Assembly: GCA_022495005.1 (NCBI GenBank)
Contig: JAGYXB010001062.1
Location: 1,205,741 to 1,269,740 of the forward strand
Source of the DNA: Rhyacophila brunnea
Lineage: Eukaryota > Arthropoda > Insecta > Trichoptera > Rhyacophilidae
DNA: 64,000 nucleotides
Reading direction: 5' to 3'
The notes under the pieces were generated by a model that saw only the letters and a program-made list of their open reading frames with translations, was not told the DNA's origin and searched no databases. This document shows positions 13,926 to 27,400 of the stretch, piece by piece. The translations under genes and the position numbers were made by a program. Within the stretch, counting starts at the first letter, position 1; each line of letters begins with the position of its first letter.

Positions 13926-14447
13926 TAGAGTTGGGTATTTCCCGAAAAAATCTCAATCTCGAGATTCGGGATTTCCAGAAAAGAATTCTCGAGATATCGG
14001 GAAATTTAAAAAAACGTGTAAAAAATCTTAAAATCAGTGTAAAAACAGACGAATTCCAAAAAATATGTTTTTTTCTATTTATGTAAGAAGACAAACAAAT
14101 AGAAGTAGGAAAACAAAAATAATTCAAAACATTACTTATTAAAATAGGATTTCAAAAAACACAGACTGTCAATCGCTGCGTCTGACAATCCCGCACGCTT
14201 TTGAGACACAGAATTCCCTGATGATGAAAAATTGCGCTCACTTTGAGTCGACGTTGACTTAATTGTGTTAAATACCCTTTTTCATACTTATAGAAAAATC
14301 GTTTTTTTTTCAATTAATATTTGATAATAAAGAAATCCCGAATCCCGAGAAAAGATTCTTGAGTTCCGGGATTTCCCGAAATGTTAAAAATTTCAATTCT
14401 CGACATTCGGGATCGAAAATCTTGGGAATTCCCGAAACCCAACTCTA
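13926..14447. mobile_element. hAT MITE with perfect 8-bp target duplication
   Basis: The left end TAGAGTTGGGTATTTCCCGA mirrors the right end CCCGAAACCCAACTCTA. CTTGCAAG directly flanks both sides (13918-13925 and 14448-14455), an 8-base target duplication as made by hAT transposases. The interior is non-coding, with repeated CTCGAGAT and CCCGAA words near both ends. Confidence 0.88.
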
Positions 14448-14833
14448 CTTGCAAGTATTGATACAATATTTACTTTCGATGTGATACCAATCGTGTCCGG
14501 ATACTTGTACGTATGCAGTTCGCCGTATCATACGTCTTCACCGTGAAATGTTGTATCGGAAATATATGATCGTATATTAAAGACCGTCCAACCTCTTTGG
14601 GTCGTATAGTAGGTACTGAGATAAAATTAATGTCTAAATAAAACACGGTTCTTGTCGGTTTACAGGAATCCAGCGGCAAACAAATTTTGAAAATAGCCGA
14701 TATACTTGATTATTTGTTAGGTTAGGTTAGGTTTTCACTCTTGAATTCATGAATATTGCCAAAATCGGCTATGATGATTAAATTAATGTTCATATTGAAA
14801 CTATGAACTAATAAAATTGGAGACCGTATAGTA

Positions 14834-16107
14834 CGAGGGTGGGTCAATAAGTCCTTAGAAAAGCCGACAGGTGGCGCGACTAGTACTGTAAGCGGTTTGT
14901 TTTCATGCAGCGGCACTACCGATTCAGTATGCTGCGAAGTTTCAATCAGATTGGTCGGGTTGTTGTGTGTTTCTCGTACATTTAAAAAAATTGCTTGTGG
15001 AAAATGGAAAAATGGAAAATGGAGAAAATTGAGTTTAGAGCTGTTATTAAACATTTTAATATAAAAGGGTTAACAGCAAAGGAATTAAAAAATGAGTTGG
15101 ATTTAGTTCACGGCACATCTGCTCCTTCACTTGCAACTATTTATAACTGGTTAAATCAACAAAGGATAAACCACGCTCAGGACGTCCTGTAGAGGTGACT
15201 ACACCAGAAATGATCAATAAAATCCACGATATGGTGTTAAGTGACCGAAGATTAAAGTTGAGTGAGATAATTGAGGTTACAGGGATCTCAAAAGGTAGCG
15301 TCATTTCTATTTTACATGACAAATTGGGCATGAAAAAATTTCTGCAAGATGGGTGCCGCGTTTGCTCACAGTCGACAATAAACGCAATAGGGTGGTGGCC
15401 TCTAAAGCCCTGTTGTCGCTCATGCAACGCAATCCGGATGATTTTTTCGTCGCTTGTGACTGTAGATGAAACATGGATACACCACTATACTCCCGAGACG
15501 AAAGAACAGTCAAAGCAGTGGATTGCGAAAGGCGAACTATGTCCAAAGAAGGCGAAAACCGTAAAATCAGCTGGTAAGGTTATGGCTACTGTATTTTGGG
15601 ATGCACGTGGAATTATTTTCATTGACTATTTGGAAAAAGGAAAAACAATAACAGGGGATTATTATGCATCTTTATTGACCAGCTAAAAAACAAAATTGAA
15701 GAAAAACGGCCTCATTTAAACAGGAAAAAAATCCTCTTCATCAGGACAATGCCCGTGTTCACACATGTTTACGATCAATGGCTAAAATTGAAGAATTGAA
15801 GTTCGAATTGGTCGACCACCCACCGTATTCGCCAGATTTAGCCCCCCAGTGACTTTTTCCTTTTCCCAAACTTAAAAAAATGGCTAAGTGGACAACGTTT
15901 TTTTTTCAAATGAAGAAGCCATCGATCGGACAAATGCTTATTTTGAGGACCTTCCGAAAACTTATTTTTCTGACGGTTTAAAAAAAATTGAGAAACGTCC
16001 AACCAAGTGTATTGAGCTCCAAGGAGATTATGTTGAGAAATAAAACAAAAAAAAAAAAAAAAAACTGTTTTAATGCTTTTTTCTAAGGAATTATTGACCC
16101 ACCCTCG
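14834..16107 (+). mobile_element. Mariner element, copy 1 (decayed)
   Basis: The TIRs start CGAGGGTGGGTCAATAA and are flanked by TA on both sides (14832-14833 and 16108-16109), as for Tc1/mariner. The 1.27-kb length fits a near full-length mariner. The coding strand is +, and the reading frame is broken several times. It is closely similar to the copy at 38702-40001. Confidence 0.95.
15001..16044 (+). pseudogene. Mariner transposase pseudogene
   Basis: Mariner transposases carry an N-terminal paired helix-turn-helix and a D,D34D catalytic triad. Here the frame starts MEKWKMEKIEF, runs through the helix region to about 15192 and then loses about ten residues compared with the other copy. It continues to 15686, where the first catalytic Asp is visible in VDETWIHHYTPETKEQ. 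The second is in the QDNARVH segment near 15745. The PDLAP segment near 15840 runs into a TGA because of an extra C in a C run (six C). It ends near GDYVEK and a TAA. The breaks make it inactive. Confidence 0.9.
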
Positions 16108-16899
16108 TATATGGTCATCTCTTTCCGATAAGAAAGCTCACGACGAACTTTGCTACGGTGAAATGTAATAAAGTACGTACAATTTACATGTAACTGATAA
16201 CTGATAACTTTATACCCGAATATCAATATTTTTTCTTTCGATATAATGGCCTTATCCACGAAATAGTAAAAATAATTAATGTTTCAAAGGAATAAAAGAA
16301 AATTCGCTCTTCCCGTAAACAAGGGTAGGGTAGCGTGCCCAGAAAAGAAACGTCACTAAAAATCTCTGAATTTTGAATTTTAATATATTAGAAAAAACAT
16401 ATTTACTGAAATGTGTTATTTATTATTTATTACTTACCTACCTAATTTTCTTTTATGCGCACTTTCGATGTCCTAATGTCCAAAAGTGATATCAGTTTCG
16501 CGTAATGTCCAAACTTCCGTGTCAGGCCGTCGCTGATTGATGACATTACAGGACGCCCATTTTACGGCCATTGTAGTGCTTAAATACAAACCGACACGAA
16601 ATCTAGGAAATCAAATGTCCGTATTAGTTCAATTCTGCTACGGTGATGGTCGGAGATGCTGCATTTTAGACCCGCCATACTTCGTGCCCACGCGTCACAT
16701 GATTTCGACCCATAACATCGTATTATAATGAAAGTGCTGTAACCACTTAAGGGTGTTTCCTGAAACCCTTGCTGTACACCTTTTTCATGTCTGCATTGCT
16801 TTGATTATACTATTCCATGATTCCACACTTACGCTACTAAATCATAGAGGATTCTATCTCTTTAAAATTGTATTAAAGATAGATTTATTCATTATTTAA
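16108..16899. other. Non-coding stretch between elements
   Basis: It is somewhat less AT-rich at 16460-16720, with repeated AATGTCCAAA words and an open frame at 16537-16728 that shows no known domain. Not assigned. Confidence 0.35.
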
Positions 16900-18522
16900 G
16901 GGGGGACATGCTCGGCGTAGGTCAAAATGGAGCTTTTATTGTATTTTCAAACCATGATCCTGGACATTCCTTAAACGTTTTAGATAATCCATTTATATAA
17001 TTTTGAAGCCTTATTATCCTTTATATTTATTTTAAACATTTGATGACTGCATAAAGTATTTTTATTACATAAAATAGTATTCTTTTAAACCTCTCGCTCT
17101 AATGTTTTAGAATATAATCATATTTCAGTACATAAATGTGCAGTGGTGTTAAGATTTTTACATTTATTAATTTTTAAACGCATTTATAAAACCATCAGTA
17201 TAATTTATATCGACATTATTATAGTGAAATATTTACGATAAAAAATTATATTGATAATCTCTGTGATCCCAAATTTGACAAGAATTAGGCATTTTATTAT
17301 TCAAAAAATGGGCAAGATTAACACATTTGAAGATAATTCTAAAGATACTAATTATAAGCTATGTCTTTGACCATTCAAGTGTGATAAACATTATACGAAT
17401 AATGATTGCTTTATAATAATTATTGACCTAATAATAAGGTATTGTTTTTTTGAAATACGCCATTTCTTTTGGCAATCCCCAGTGGTTAAGCTACAACATA
17501 CGGCCGTAGCCATTGACAAACTATAATTAAACTAGGGAGTAAAATCTAATAATTTCATTGTACTTGTTCTTTTATCTTATCCGTTTGAGAGATGCGCCTA
17601 AAATCTTTCAGCCGTGCCACCTGCCAATATCCGTGTCGATGCGTTTAATATGGTCAAAGCGCAGACAGACAAAGATAGAGAGAGTGCTGTGCTGTATTAC
17701 ACTGTTTTACATACATGTAAAACGTATATAATAACTGTTAATTCATAAACTAAATGTTACCTTCATACTAGATAACGACTAAATTCTATACTTGGATTAT
17801 TTTTCGATCTTTGTTCTTCTGACATATTGTTCAGACATATTGTGACATACATGTTCAAACACGCGCGTTAACATAATTTTACTCCCTACTTTAATTATAG
17901 TTTGTCAATTTATGGCTACGGCCGTATGTTGTAGCTTAACCACTGGGGAATGACAAAAGAAATGGCGTATTACAAAAAAACACTACCTTATTCATAGGTC
18001 AATAATTATTATAAAGCAATCATTATTCATAAGATGTTTATCACACTTGAATGGTCAAAGACATAGCTTATAATAAGTATCTTTAGAATCATCTTCAAAT
18101 GTGTTAATCTTGCCGATTTTTTGAATAATAAAATGCCTAATTCTTGTCAAATTTGGGATCACAGATTATCAATATAATTTTTTATCGTAAATATTTCACT
18201 ATAATAATGTCAAGATAAATTATACTGATGGTTTTATAAATGCGTTTAAAAATTAATAAATGTAAAATCTTAACACCACTGCACATTTATGTACTGAAAT
18301 ATGACTGTATTCTAAAACATTAGAGCGAGAGGTTTAAAAGAATACTATTTTATGTAATAAAAATACTTAATGCAGTCATCAAATGTTTAAAATAAATATA
18401 AAGGATAATAAGGCTTCAAAATTATATAAATAGATTATCTACAACGTTTAAGGAATGTCCAGGATCATGGTTTGAAAATACAATAAAAACTTAATTTTGA
18501 CCTACGCTGAGCATGTGGGCCG
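16900..18522. mobile_element. Long-armed palindromic element at a TTAA site
   Basis: Two arms of about 645 bases (16900-17545 and 17878-18522) are near-perfect inverted copies around a loop of about 330 bases. TTAA lies directly outside both ends (16896-16899 and 18523-18526), as for piggyBac-type insertions. The outer ends read GGGGGGACATGCTCGGCG and the complement of CGCTGAGCATGTGGGCCG. No transposase frame. The arms differ only at scattered bases, suggesting fairly recent origin or gene conversion between arms. Confidence 0.85.
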
Positions 18523-18559
18523 TTAAACATGGAACGAAACAAAAATAATATTCCTCCAT

Positions 18560-18854
18560 TGCGCATCTATACACAAGACTGCTTTCGGTCCGCTGCAGCA
18601 GCTAAATAGGGTAGGAAAGTATCGAATTATTAACACGTATTGTAACAATTACAATAATTTAGTTATAATTGTTACAATAAGTGCTATGTTTTAACAGCAC
18701 CTCTCTTGGCTATGATAAATTTTAGACCGAGATAGACAGTTTTGACAGTTCAGCCGGCTAACTTATTGTAATTGTTACAATAAGTCAATACTTTCCTACC
18801 CTATTTAGTTGCCGTAAGTGCCAAAAGCAGTCTTGTGTATAGAATAGATGCGCA
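18560..18854. mobile_element. Hairpin MITE with 60-70 bp arms
   Basis: Left TGCGCATCTATACACAAG and GGGTAGGAAAGTAT are matched inversely at the right by CTTGTGTATAGA-ATAGATGCGCA and ATACTTTCCTACCC. Inner palindromic words ATTGTAACAATTACAATAA repeat toward the middle. No coding capacity, and no target duplication was identified. Confidence 0.75.
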
Positions 18855-19882
18855 GGAACGAAAAAATACAAATTATTGAAGTGAAGTAAATATTACTTCT
18901 TGTTTATTAAGAGACCTCATATTCTCTTTGCCGGAATAGTTTTCTTTACGTGTTAGTCCCTCACCTTTCTGCAGTCTAAGATTTCTAAGGTCTGTGTCAG
19001 TAGAACTCATGAATTAGTGTAACCATCTGAGGCATCCAATTTTTGCTTTAATATTCGGACGCGCCATGAATAAAGACAAGACAGCGCGGATGACACAAAC
19101 GTACCTAATAATTATGACACACGTTCGATAATCACTCGTGGATGTGAGCACCCGTAGTTTTAGCTGCATTATTCTTCGCTAGACTCAAATTGCGGAGTGT
19201 CTGGGTATGGGGAACGTACCTGTAAAAGTGCGGGGAATCTGCGGTTGAAGAGACTAGATGCTATAAGTTGTAGGTGGGGTAAACGCGGAAGTTATTGGTA
19301 CCTGCTAGATTTTTTTAACCCCGCCTCCTCCCACCTCCTTAAAAATGGATAATAAATTAATATGGATTTTCAATATGGACCTCCCCTCATACTAGTTTTC
19401 TGTGTGCGCCTGTGCCAGTAAATACAGCCAGTATTTACACTAACACTGAACCAATCAAACCAAACATCAACACGATCGAATTAGTGGCTGAATCATTTCA
19501 TATAATTGCTATTTAATGTCGACGATTTTGTTTGTTGGATCTACAAGTCTGCTGTTGTACTTCATGGAAATTCTTTCAATAAATTGCAGAAATAATAAAA
19601 TTAATAAACCATATTTTTTAATTATTATTTTTAACTATGATGGCATTCAGTAGGTATTTTCTTCAGGCGATAATAAAATTTCAACGCAGCACCGCTGCTC
19701 TTCCCTTATCTCAGAAATTATCTACGAAGTCGAAATCGGATATGACTAAACACATCAATCACATCTCTTACAATGTCCAAGATTTTTAAAACTATGCGTT
19801 TAACAACAGGCTCACCCCTACCTCTTCTTCAATATACTCTAACGGAAAAGTTTGAAATCCACTGTCGTACACAACGGTTTAA
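18855..19882. other. Non-coding stretch
   Basis: No gene or paired repeat was recognised. Confidence 0.4.
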
Positions 19883-20246
19883 GGCTATACCTCAGTTGAG
19901 GCTTGGTCTAAAAAGGTCGTGAATAGGCGATGCGCGGATTGTGCAAATGACACGTGCCGAACGAAATATAATTTGTCATATAAATCCAACATGCGTCCAT
20001 TTAATGTTCTGTTTATTGTTCTATTAGTAACAATAATAATATATTCATTGACATGTTTTCTTTTTCAAGCAAATGGGTAACGTTTTTTAGTCATCTTTAC
20101 ACGATTTAAGAATTAATACCCCCGTCGCCATCACGAAACAAATTGACGTGTTCACAGCTCAACATTCGCTCTCCGATTGCCAGCGATTCCAAAATTTCGT
20201 CGCGCCTATAGTTGAAAATTATTTGCCGTTTCACTGAAATACCGTC
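19883..20246 (+). mobile_element. TTAA-flanked MITE, copy 2
   Basis: It has the same 364-bp element as 9811-10174 in the opposite orientation, flanked by TTAA at 19879-19882 and 20247-20250. The TIR ends GGCTATACCTCAGTTGAGG and the complement of TTTCACTGAAATACCGTC are intact. Non-coding. Confidence 0.85.
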
Positions 20247-21287
20247 TTAACAGAGTTTCACCCTGCACCGCAGTCGTAGAATAAATAATTGCTATGGAAA
20301 CGGAAAGGGGTGAAGTGGTCAGACTTTTTAAAAAATGGCGCTTGAGATCTTGCTATGTTATTGTAGGGCCAATATTATGCTCACGAGCGGCAAGTTGTTG
20401 GTCACTGCTTTCCCTTATTTTTTGATAAGGGTTTTTTTGTAACCTGTGTCAGACATTTGTGAGTTACAAACAGTGGTTTAATATATTTTCGGTTCTGGAA
20501 TCTAAACATGGACGTTTTAATACCACTTTGACATATTATTTTCCCTGTGGCATCGAAATGTGTTTTTGAAAATGTTATTGTAAAAAAAATGGGATATTTT
20601 ACTGAAGGCGTACTATTTTTAAGTTCTCTTCATATTATTTTATTGATTAGAGATTTGCTATTATTATCGAGTTTTTTTGGAAGTTTTATGTTTGCTAGTT
20701 TTCATTGTCAACCTGGCTCCATACGAGTTTACGAATCCGTCATAGTTTCCGTGATTGTTCATCAATGGATTTGAATAACTTCTTTCGCGTCAAATGAATA
20801 TGATTATTATCTCTTCTGTGTTGATTTTAAAAATAGTGTATATAACATGAAATAGGAATTTTATCATTCCACAGTGCATTTTTTCGGAATCCTAAATACA
20901 TAAATATTATCAGGTGTTATATATTTTATTCATAGAAATAGTCATTTAGATTATTTTTATTACTTATAAAGTATATTTCATTATATTTATTACACAAGCT
21001 TATCTAATATTATATACATAATATTATTATTGTATACACATCCAGTCAATTAAAATCATTGCAACTAGATTAATAAAACCATATTGTGCTTCAGTCATGG
21101 ATATCTGATTGCACTCACCCAATTTATTTTCTATTACCAAATAAAAACAATATTTTTTATTATATTTTGCGAACTTGCGCCGAAAATCCATTATGTTCAA
21201 ACAGGGAAAAATATTCAATACCTAATGAATGTTACAGATTTTGTTTTATACAAATCATAAAATAACAATGCGTTTCTTGATTTCCAG
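20247..21287. other. Upstream region of Src64B coding start
   Basis: This is non-coding. It lies just before the exon with the start codon and probably includes part of a 5' UTR intron, because a 3' splice site (TTTCCAG) ends it. The short frame at 20547-20774 has no domain support. Any promoter or first non-coding exon was not identified. Confidence 0.35.
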
Positions 21288-21404
21288 GTTTGTTCCCTGG
21301 ACGCTAGATGTGATGGATGCTGAAGGGGGTTTCCACGCCGGAGGGTTGTGAGGAGCTTTTGAAGAAAGAAGTCTAACAGCGACCAGTCAATTGTTATCCT
21401 CACG
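21288..21404 (+). other. Src64B: Src64B 5' UTR part of first coding exon
   Basis: A good acceptor, CTTGATTTCCAG, ends at 21287, and no in-frame coding is needed before the ATG at 21405. The leader therefore appears spliced, with at least one non-coding exon further upstream that I could not locate. The exon bounds are inferred from splice consensus only. Confidence 0.55.
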
Positions 21405-21453
21405 ATGGGAAACAAGTGCTGCAGCAAACGTCACGATGCCGATAGACCTTTGG
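21405..21453 (+). CDS. Src64B: Src64B coding exon 1 (acylation signal)
   Basis: It encodes [16 protein letters not shown] plus one base. Gly2 and Cys5/Cys6 form a dual-acylation membrane anchor. Donor GTAAGTA follows at 21454, and the exon ends in phase 1. Confidence 0.95.
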
Positions 21454-24400
21454 GTAAGTATTGTCTAAATTTATTTATTAACTAGAGGAATAATTACAAA
21501 TGTAACTTTATTAAAATATAATAAGAGAGTACCTATAGGTAGGTACCTACTCTATAGTATAAAAATATAATTTAAAATTTGCAACATTTCTTTAGGGTCA
21601 TGTTTTTGTGAAGTGGCATATAATTAAATAGAACTATTTACCGAAAAATTACCTTTGACACAACTTAAATAAAAGAAAATATAAATCTTCTCTACCTATA
21701 GACATACACAGAGCTTTAAACTTCAGTAAACAGGGTTATAGCACATTCTACTAAAATTTAAGGGTGGTCCGATACTCTCAAACACGGGGTGGTCTTATTA
21801 TAATTTTTTTGTTAATGATCCCATCTATCTGAAACCTTCACTCTAGTTTCCTTATGGACAGTTAGAAAAACATGGGTGTTGTTGATCTACTTTTTTAGGT
21901 ACTTAATGGAACTTAAACATAGCATTGTATTTTATGTGTGTAGCAAAGGGAGCGTAGGGAGTCAAGAGGCGTGAGGCCGATAGCGACCAGGGAAACACAG
22001 CCTCACCAGTATCGATATAAATAAACAGTGTGTTAAAAATTATATTTAGAGGGCAGAGGAACTAATATAACTATTGTTCTGTTTACAGTTTATCCGGCGT
22101 TCAAAAAGAATGAAGCAGGGTTTGGAGGTGGAGGCCTGGCGGGTCTTGGGGCGGGAACAGGCGGAACCCTCGAGACCCGCTACTCGGGAGAACCAAATAA
22201 TCGGATGAACAATCGACGCGGCGCTGACATCGTGAGGACACGGACACCGTGTAAGATATTCCATGCAGTTTTTTTTATATATACCTGTATGATTTATAAC
22301 TAGGAATACAAATACAGATATCTGTACATTGTATTTCCATTTACTGCAAAAAATGTCAAAAGTTTGAAACGTAATAATTATTAATCTTGACAATCCTCTC
22401 TAAATGTATTTTAGAAATATATTCTTCAGAGATACCTATTCATATTCTTTCTAGATTTCAAACGTGTCGCACGATATGATCCATTTTATGGACGATCGAC
22501 TCAACTTCAAACCTTACTGTTTTGAGTGAATCCAATTTTTAAAGTCATGTTTTTTACTATATTATAACAAAATAATGTCGTTACAGTTATATACATTATA
22601 TTAGACATTGTTGAACCTTTTCACTGTCAGGCAAATTTGGAATAAAATAAATCACTTTAAAATTACAAGGAAATTATGAAAATTTCTAAAATTTAATAAA
22701 GATTGCTGCACTCTTAAATCTTGTGTTTTATTCATTTGGATAAAAAGAATAGTCTTAATTAAATGCTGTCATTTTGATTACAGCACATGCAGCTAAGCTG
22801 GCAAACCGGCGCATCGTGAAGGCTCTATGCGGATACAAGGCCCGTGCAGACACAGACATTTCGTTCCGCAAGGGAGACCGCATGGAAGTGCTCTCTGACT
22901 CTGAAGCTGACTGGTGGAGGGTACTCCATCTCACCACCCGCCTTGAGGGCCTCGTGCCCGTCAACTTTGTCGCTGAAGAGAGCTCGGTAGAGAGTGAAGA
23001 GTAAGTTATTTTTTCAAACAAAATGCTTTTCATTCTAATATGATCTGACTTGTGCTATGTTTGGGCACTATTATTCTTATTCAGGGTGACCCAAATGAGA
23101 CTAATGGATGTAAAACCCAAATATCTTACCCTCTTGGAAAAATGTTAATTGTCAGTCATTCCTTTTTCTATGCAAAACAACTTAACCATTATCTTTGTCT
23201 TCTTTTAGTTGGTTCTTCCCCCACGTGTCTCGCAAAGAGGCGGACAAATTTCTCTTGAGCGGAGAAAATCCTCGCGGTACGTTCCTGGTGAGACCTGCCG
23301 AGCACAACCCGCACGGTTACAGCCTCTCCGTGAAGGACTGGGAGGATGGAAAAGGATACCATGTCAAACACTACAAGATAAAACCTCTAGACAATGGCGG
23401 CTTCTTCATCGCCACCAATCAGACATTTCCCAATTTACCCGCATTAGTTCTATCTTATACAAGTAAGTTTTTTTTAAATCACTAATCATGTAAAATAAAA
23501 TGAGTGTACGATATAGAGAATTGAACAGGAACAATATTGGGTCTTACAGTTGCAGAAGACATTAACTCACATTTTCATAGTATCAATAATAAGTTAGAAA
23601 ACAGCTGTTGTGACTACTATGTACTCAACATCACAATAAATTTACTGTCGTAATTGATAGGTAGATTATTAAAAACATTTTAAAATATAAATATGTCATC
23701 AAAAATTACTGAAAAACTTTCAAATTGGGACTTGGCAAACAAGTTTAGTGGTTTCAATTAATCCGACTAATTGGGGATGAATGTAATCCAGATAATCTAA
23801 TAAATAATAAAACATCTATTTTACTTCAAAAATAAACCTTTTCAACAGCATTTTTTGTAAAATTCAAATTTAATAATTATATATTTAAAATTATACATTT
23901 TTCTTATAATCATACGAAACTCATGATCAAATAGAAATCGGGATAATCGCAGTGTGGATAACCAAACTTCTACTGTAATATGAAACTAACTGTTGGAATG
24001 TCACACAAGAATTTACTGAGGAAATAGCTCACATGACAAATGACATTATTTCTTGTCATTGCGATTGGTTAGAGTGTAGTTAGCACCTTCTGTTTTAATC
24101 TTGAATGCTGAATTAACAATGTTTAAATATTCCAATAATATATTTTATTAAATGTTTATTGGAATACTTGTCTAGTTGAGGAAGTTTAAAAGGTGTACTA
24201 ACTGGCATTGCTAATTAATATTATTTTATATTATGCAATATTACTTTTTTTAATTATAGAGAATGCACTAGGATTGTGCCATGTCTTGGCCAAGCCGTGT
24301 CCTAAACCAGAGCCGCAAATGTGGGACCTTGGTCCGGAGCTTCGTGACAAATGGGAAATACCGCGTTCAGAGGTTGAGTTATCAGAAAAATTGGGCCAAG

Positions 24401-27400
24401 GGAACTTTGGCGAAGTCTATTATGGCAAGTGGAGAAATAATATTGAGGTAAATACTTTGACTTTATTTTATTTTGGCATTACAACTATAAAATATTGCAC
24501 AATTTAAATGTTTTTACCTATAACTATTTTATAGTATATATATTTTTTCCTTTAAGTTATCACAGACACTTAGTTTCAATTCAAACATTCTTATAAAAAA
24601 AAATACAATTAAATATTATTAATAGAATAGCTAAGCCTTTTTTATTATGCATATTTTGGTTTATGTCGGAACTAGTATAAATACTTATCTTTTTCACCCT
24701 ACTTGACTATACCCATAATCGAATGGCAGAGCACCTAGAATCGTTGTGGAAATTGTGTTTTCTGTGACCACAGTTAACACAATCACTGCTAACCATTGGC
24801 GGCTCTATACTCGATGATTTGGTAGGTCAGTTTTATATTATTTTAATTTGCCTTTTCGTTGTACACTTAAAAGACGTATAGCAAATTGGCTTTTTATACA
24901 TTATAAAAGAAGTGCTATAAATTGTTAGTTAAAAAGATAGATACCTACTTAACCTTAAAAAAAATGTCTATTTTCACATCAAACAATCAAAAATATTTAA
25001 TAAAAACTCCGTAGCTTATTAGCTTCATTTTTCATTAAACTGTCACTATCAGAAAAAGTGTTGTGTACTGTTATGAAATGGCGGGATCATGTATATATAA
25101 ACACTTTTTATATTTCCACTGATTTTATTAGAAGGTAACTTTTACGATTAATATAGCAAATTACATTTTAAAGGGTAACTTTTATACAATGGTTTAACTG
25201 TTTAACACAATGAATGCAGTCGATGCGTTTTAGTCAAAGGTTGTATTTAAACTAAACTAAAAAGCTATTTTTGGTTAAGTACTATAATATTACAAATCAA
25301 ACAATGACATTGCATAATATGAAACTTTCAGACAACAATAGGAAGTTTGAAATAATAAAAATATAAAAAATAATATGGTTTAAACCATGCTTGGTAGGTA
25401 ATATAATACATGCTAGATGAAATCGCGAGGCAATAATAATTAATAACGGAACAACGTTTTATACCTGTTTCCTTTAACACACTGAAAAATGTATTGTTAT
25501 CTCTTTCTGGGACAGTGACGAAAATCTTGCCTATGCTGTGTCAAAACAAATTTAAAAAAAGACTGGCGAAATGTGTGTTTTCTCCGTTTCACATATGAGG
25601 CGTAGAGTTACAAAACCCGCTCTGGGCGATTTTTCAAAAAAAATAGTTATGAATGTACGCAGGAGCTCTTTCGTAAGACCTACCTTCTGTTCTAGGTGAG
25701 AGTTTTAAATCCCTCTCTGTTTCTTCAAAAAATCAAAATAAATATCGAGGAGACTGACTAAACCCGCTCTGAAAATAAATTTGTTCTGGTAAAACCCTCT
25801 CTGCGTAACCGGCCAATCAGACGCCGCGATTTAAATAATGACTCTTCACGAATCCTTTAATCTCCATACAAACCGTCAAACCGTTTTCTCGTGCGGTCAT
25901 AATTTTGCTTCAATTATTTTACTATTTTTTACTTTTAATAATGAATGTTTCAATAGTTATTGTGACGGAATCTCAACAAGAACAATCAAGGAAGCGTTTG
26001 AAAAATCCAGTTGCGTGGAAATGTAGCCTGTTACGCCAAAAAACGTATTTAAAAATTGACTATATTTTGCTGTATTGTTACGAATAACCCAGTGGTGGGT
26101 CATATTATTTTCTAGTTTTACGTGTATTTTTTTGTCGTCATCATCATTATTTGGTTTGAGTCAAAAATATAATTGAAGGAAAGCTATTTTCTGTCGGGGA
26201 AATGCTTTTTGTTTGATAATTTGTACTATACAAATGATAGATTTAGTAGGTTATGTTACGTTAGGTAAATTTTTTCATCTCCCCTGATAAAAAATAACAT
26301 TCCTTAACATTATCTCCATGGGACAAGTTTTTTTCGTCATAAAATTGTATCATTCGTTAATATGAATGATAATGAATTTTAATTCAAATATGTTTATTAA
26401 TTTGTAGATTAGCTTAGTTGTAATAACGATACATAGTTAACAATGCTGTGCTATCTTGTAGAAATACCGTTATTTTTATAATACATTTTTGCAATAAATT
26501 TCAGAAATTCCACGTTTACTATTATTTGTATACAAAAAGTATCAGGAACAACAGAAAATAGGTAATAAATATTTATGTGGGAAAATAAGTAAGCTAAGAC
26601 TTCGCGACTTTTGTTTGTCGGATTTGGTTTTCTGAATTAAATGCTATAAAATATCTAATATACCTAAGTAGATTATGAATAATTTTATTTATGCTATTGT
26701 TATTATTAAAAAATATGTTATTGTTATTTCAAATTATCTTATAATTACCTTTGAAGCGTTTAATATTATCTTTTTGAATCGAAATATGGTCATTAATATT
26801 AAAATTATTAAGAATTATTAGGGCACTTATGTAATTATAAAAGATTAGTTACCTATTAAACAAATAATTTGCATGATATGTAGGTAATAACTAATTGTCT
26901 CCAGGAAAAGTAACATTTTTTGATAATGATTTTTTTTGTTTGTTATAGAATAAAAATAAGTACATGACATTAACTTTAAAATTAAATAGTTTCACAAAGG
27001 CAATTTGACATAGTAAAAAGTAGGTACTATTCAACTAAATAACTATTTTTTAAAATTTTAAAAATTTTGTTTTTAAGACAAGTACATACCACTATTTTTA
27101 AAAAATATTACATACCAATATAACAGCTAAATATGTAGGTGCAATGCGAAAAATATACAGCTCCCAGTAGGTGAGAATGGCTACAAAATATTTTCTAGAC
27201 AAAGTAAATTCGAAAACATATTACATAATTAAAATAAATACGGACCGCTACTGAACTATCATCTCCTGTCGACAATGTACCACTGTGCGACAAACACCGC
27301 TCCTTTTAAAAAATTCCGCGTCGAACGCCGCTCTGTCAGGTAGAGACTGACAAAGACCGCTCTTGGGATAATTAAAATGCATTTATTTGAATAAATACAG

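Noticed and set aside
1..21000. Many short open frames of 60-90 codons in the first 21 kb
   Set aside because: They are AT-rich, lack domains and splice context, or lie inside repeats. None was accepted apart from the mariner pseudogene and one exon-like segment.
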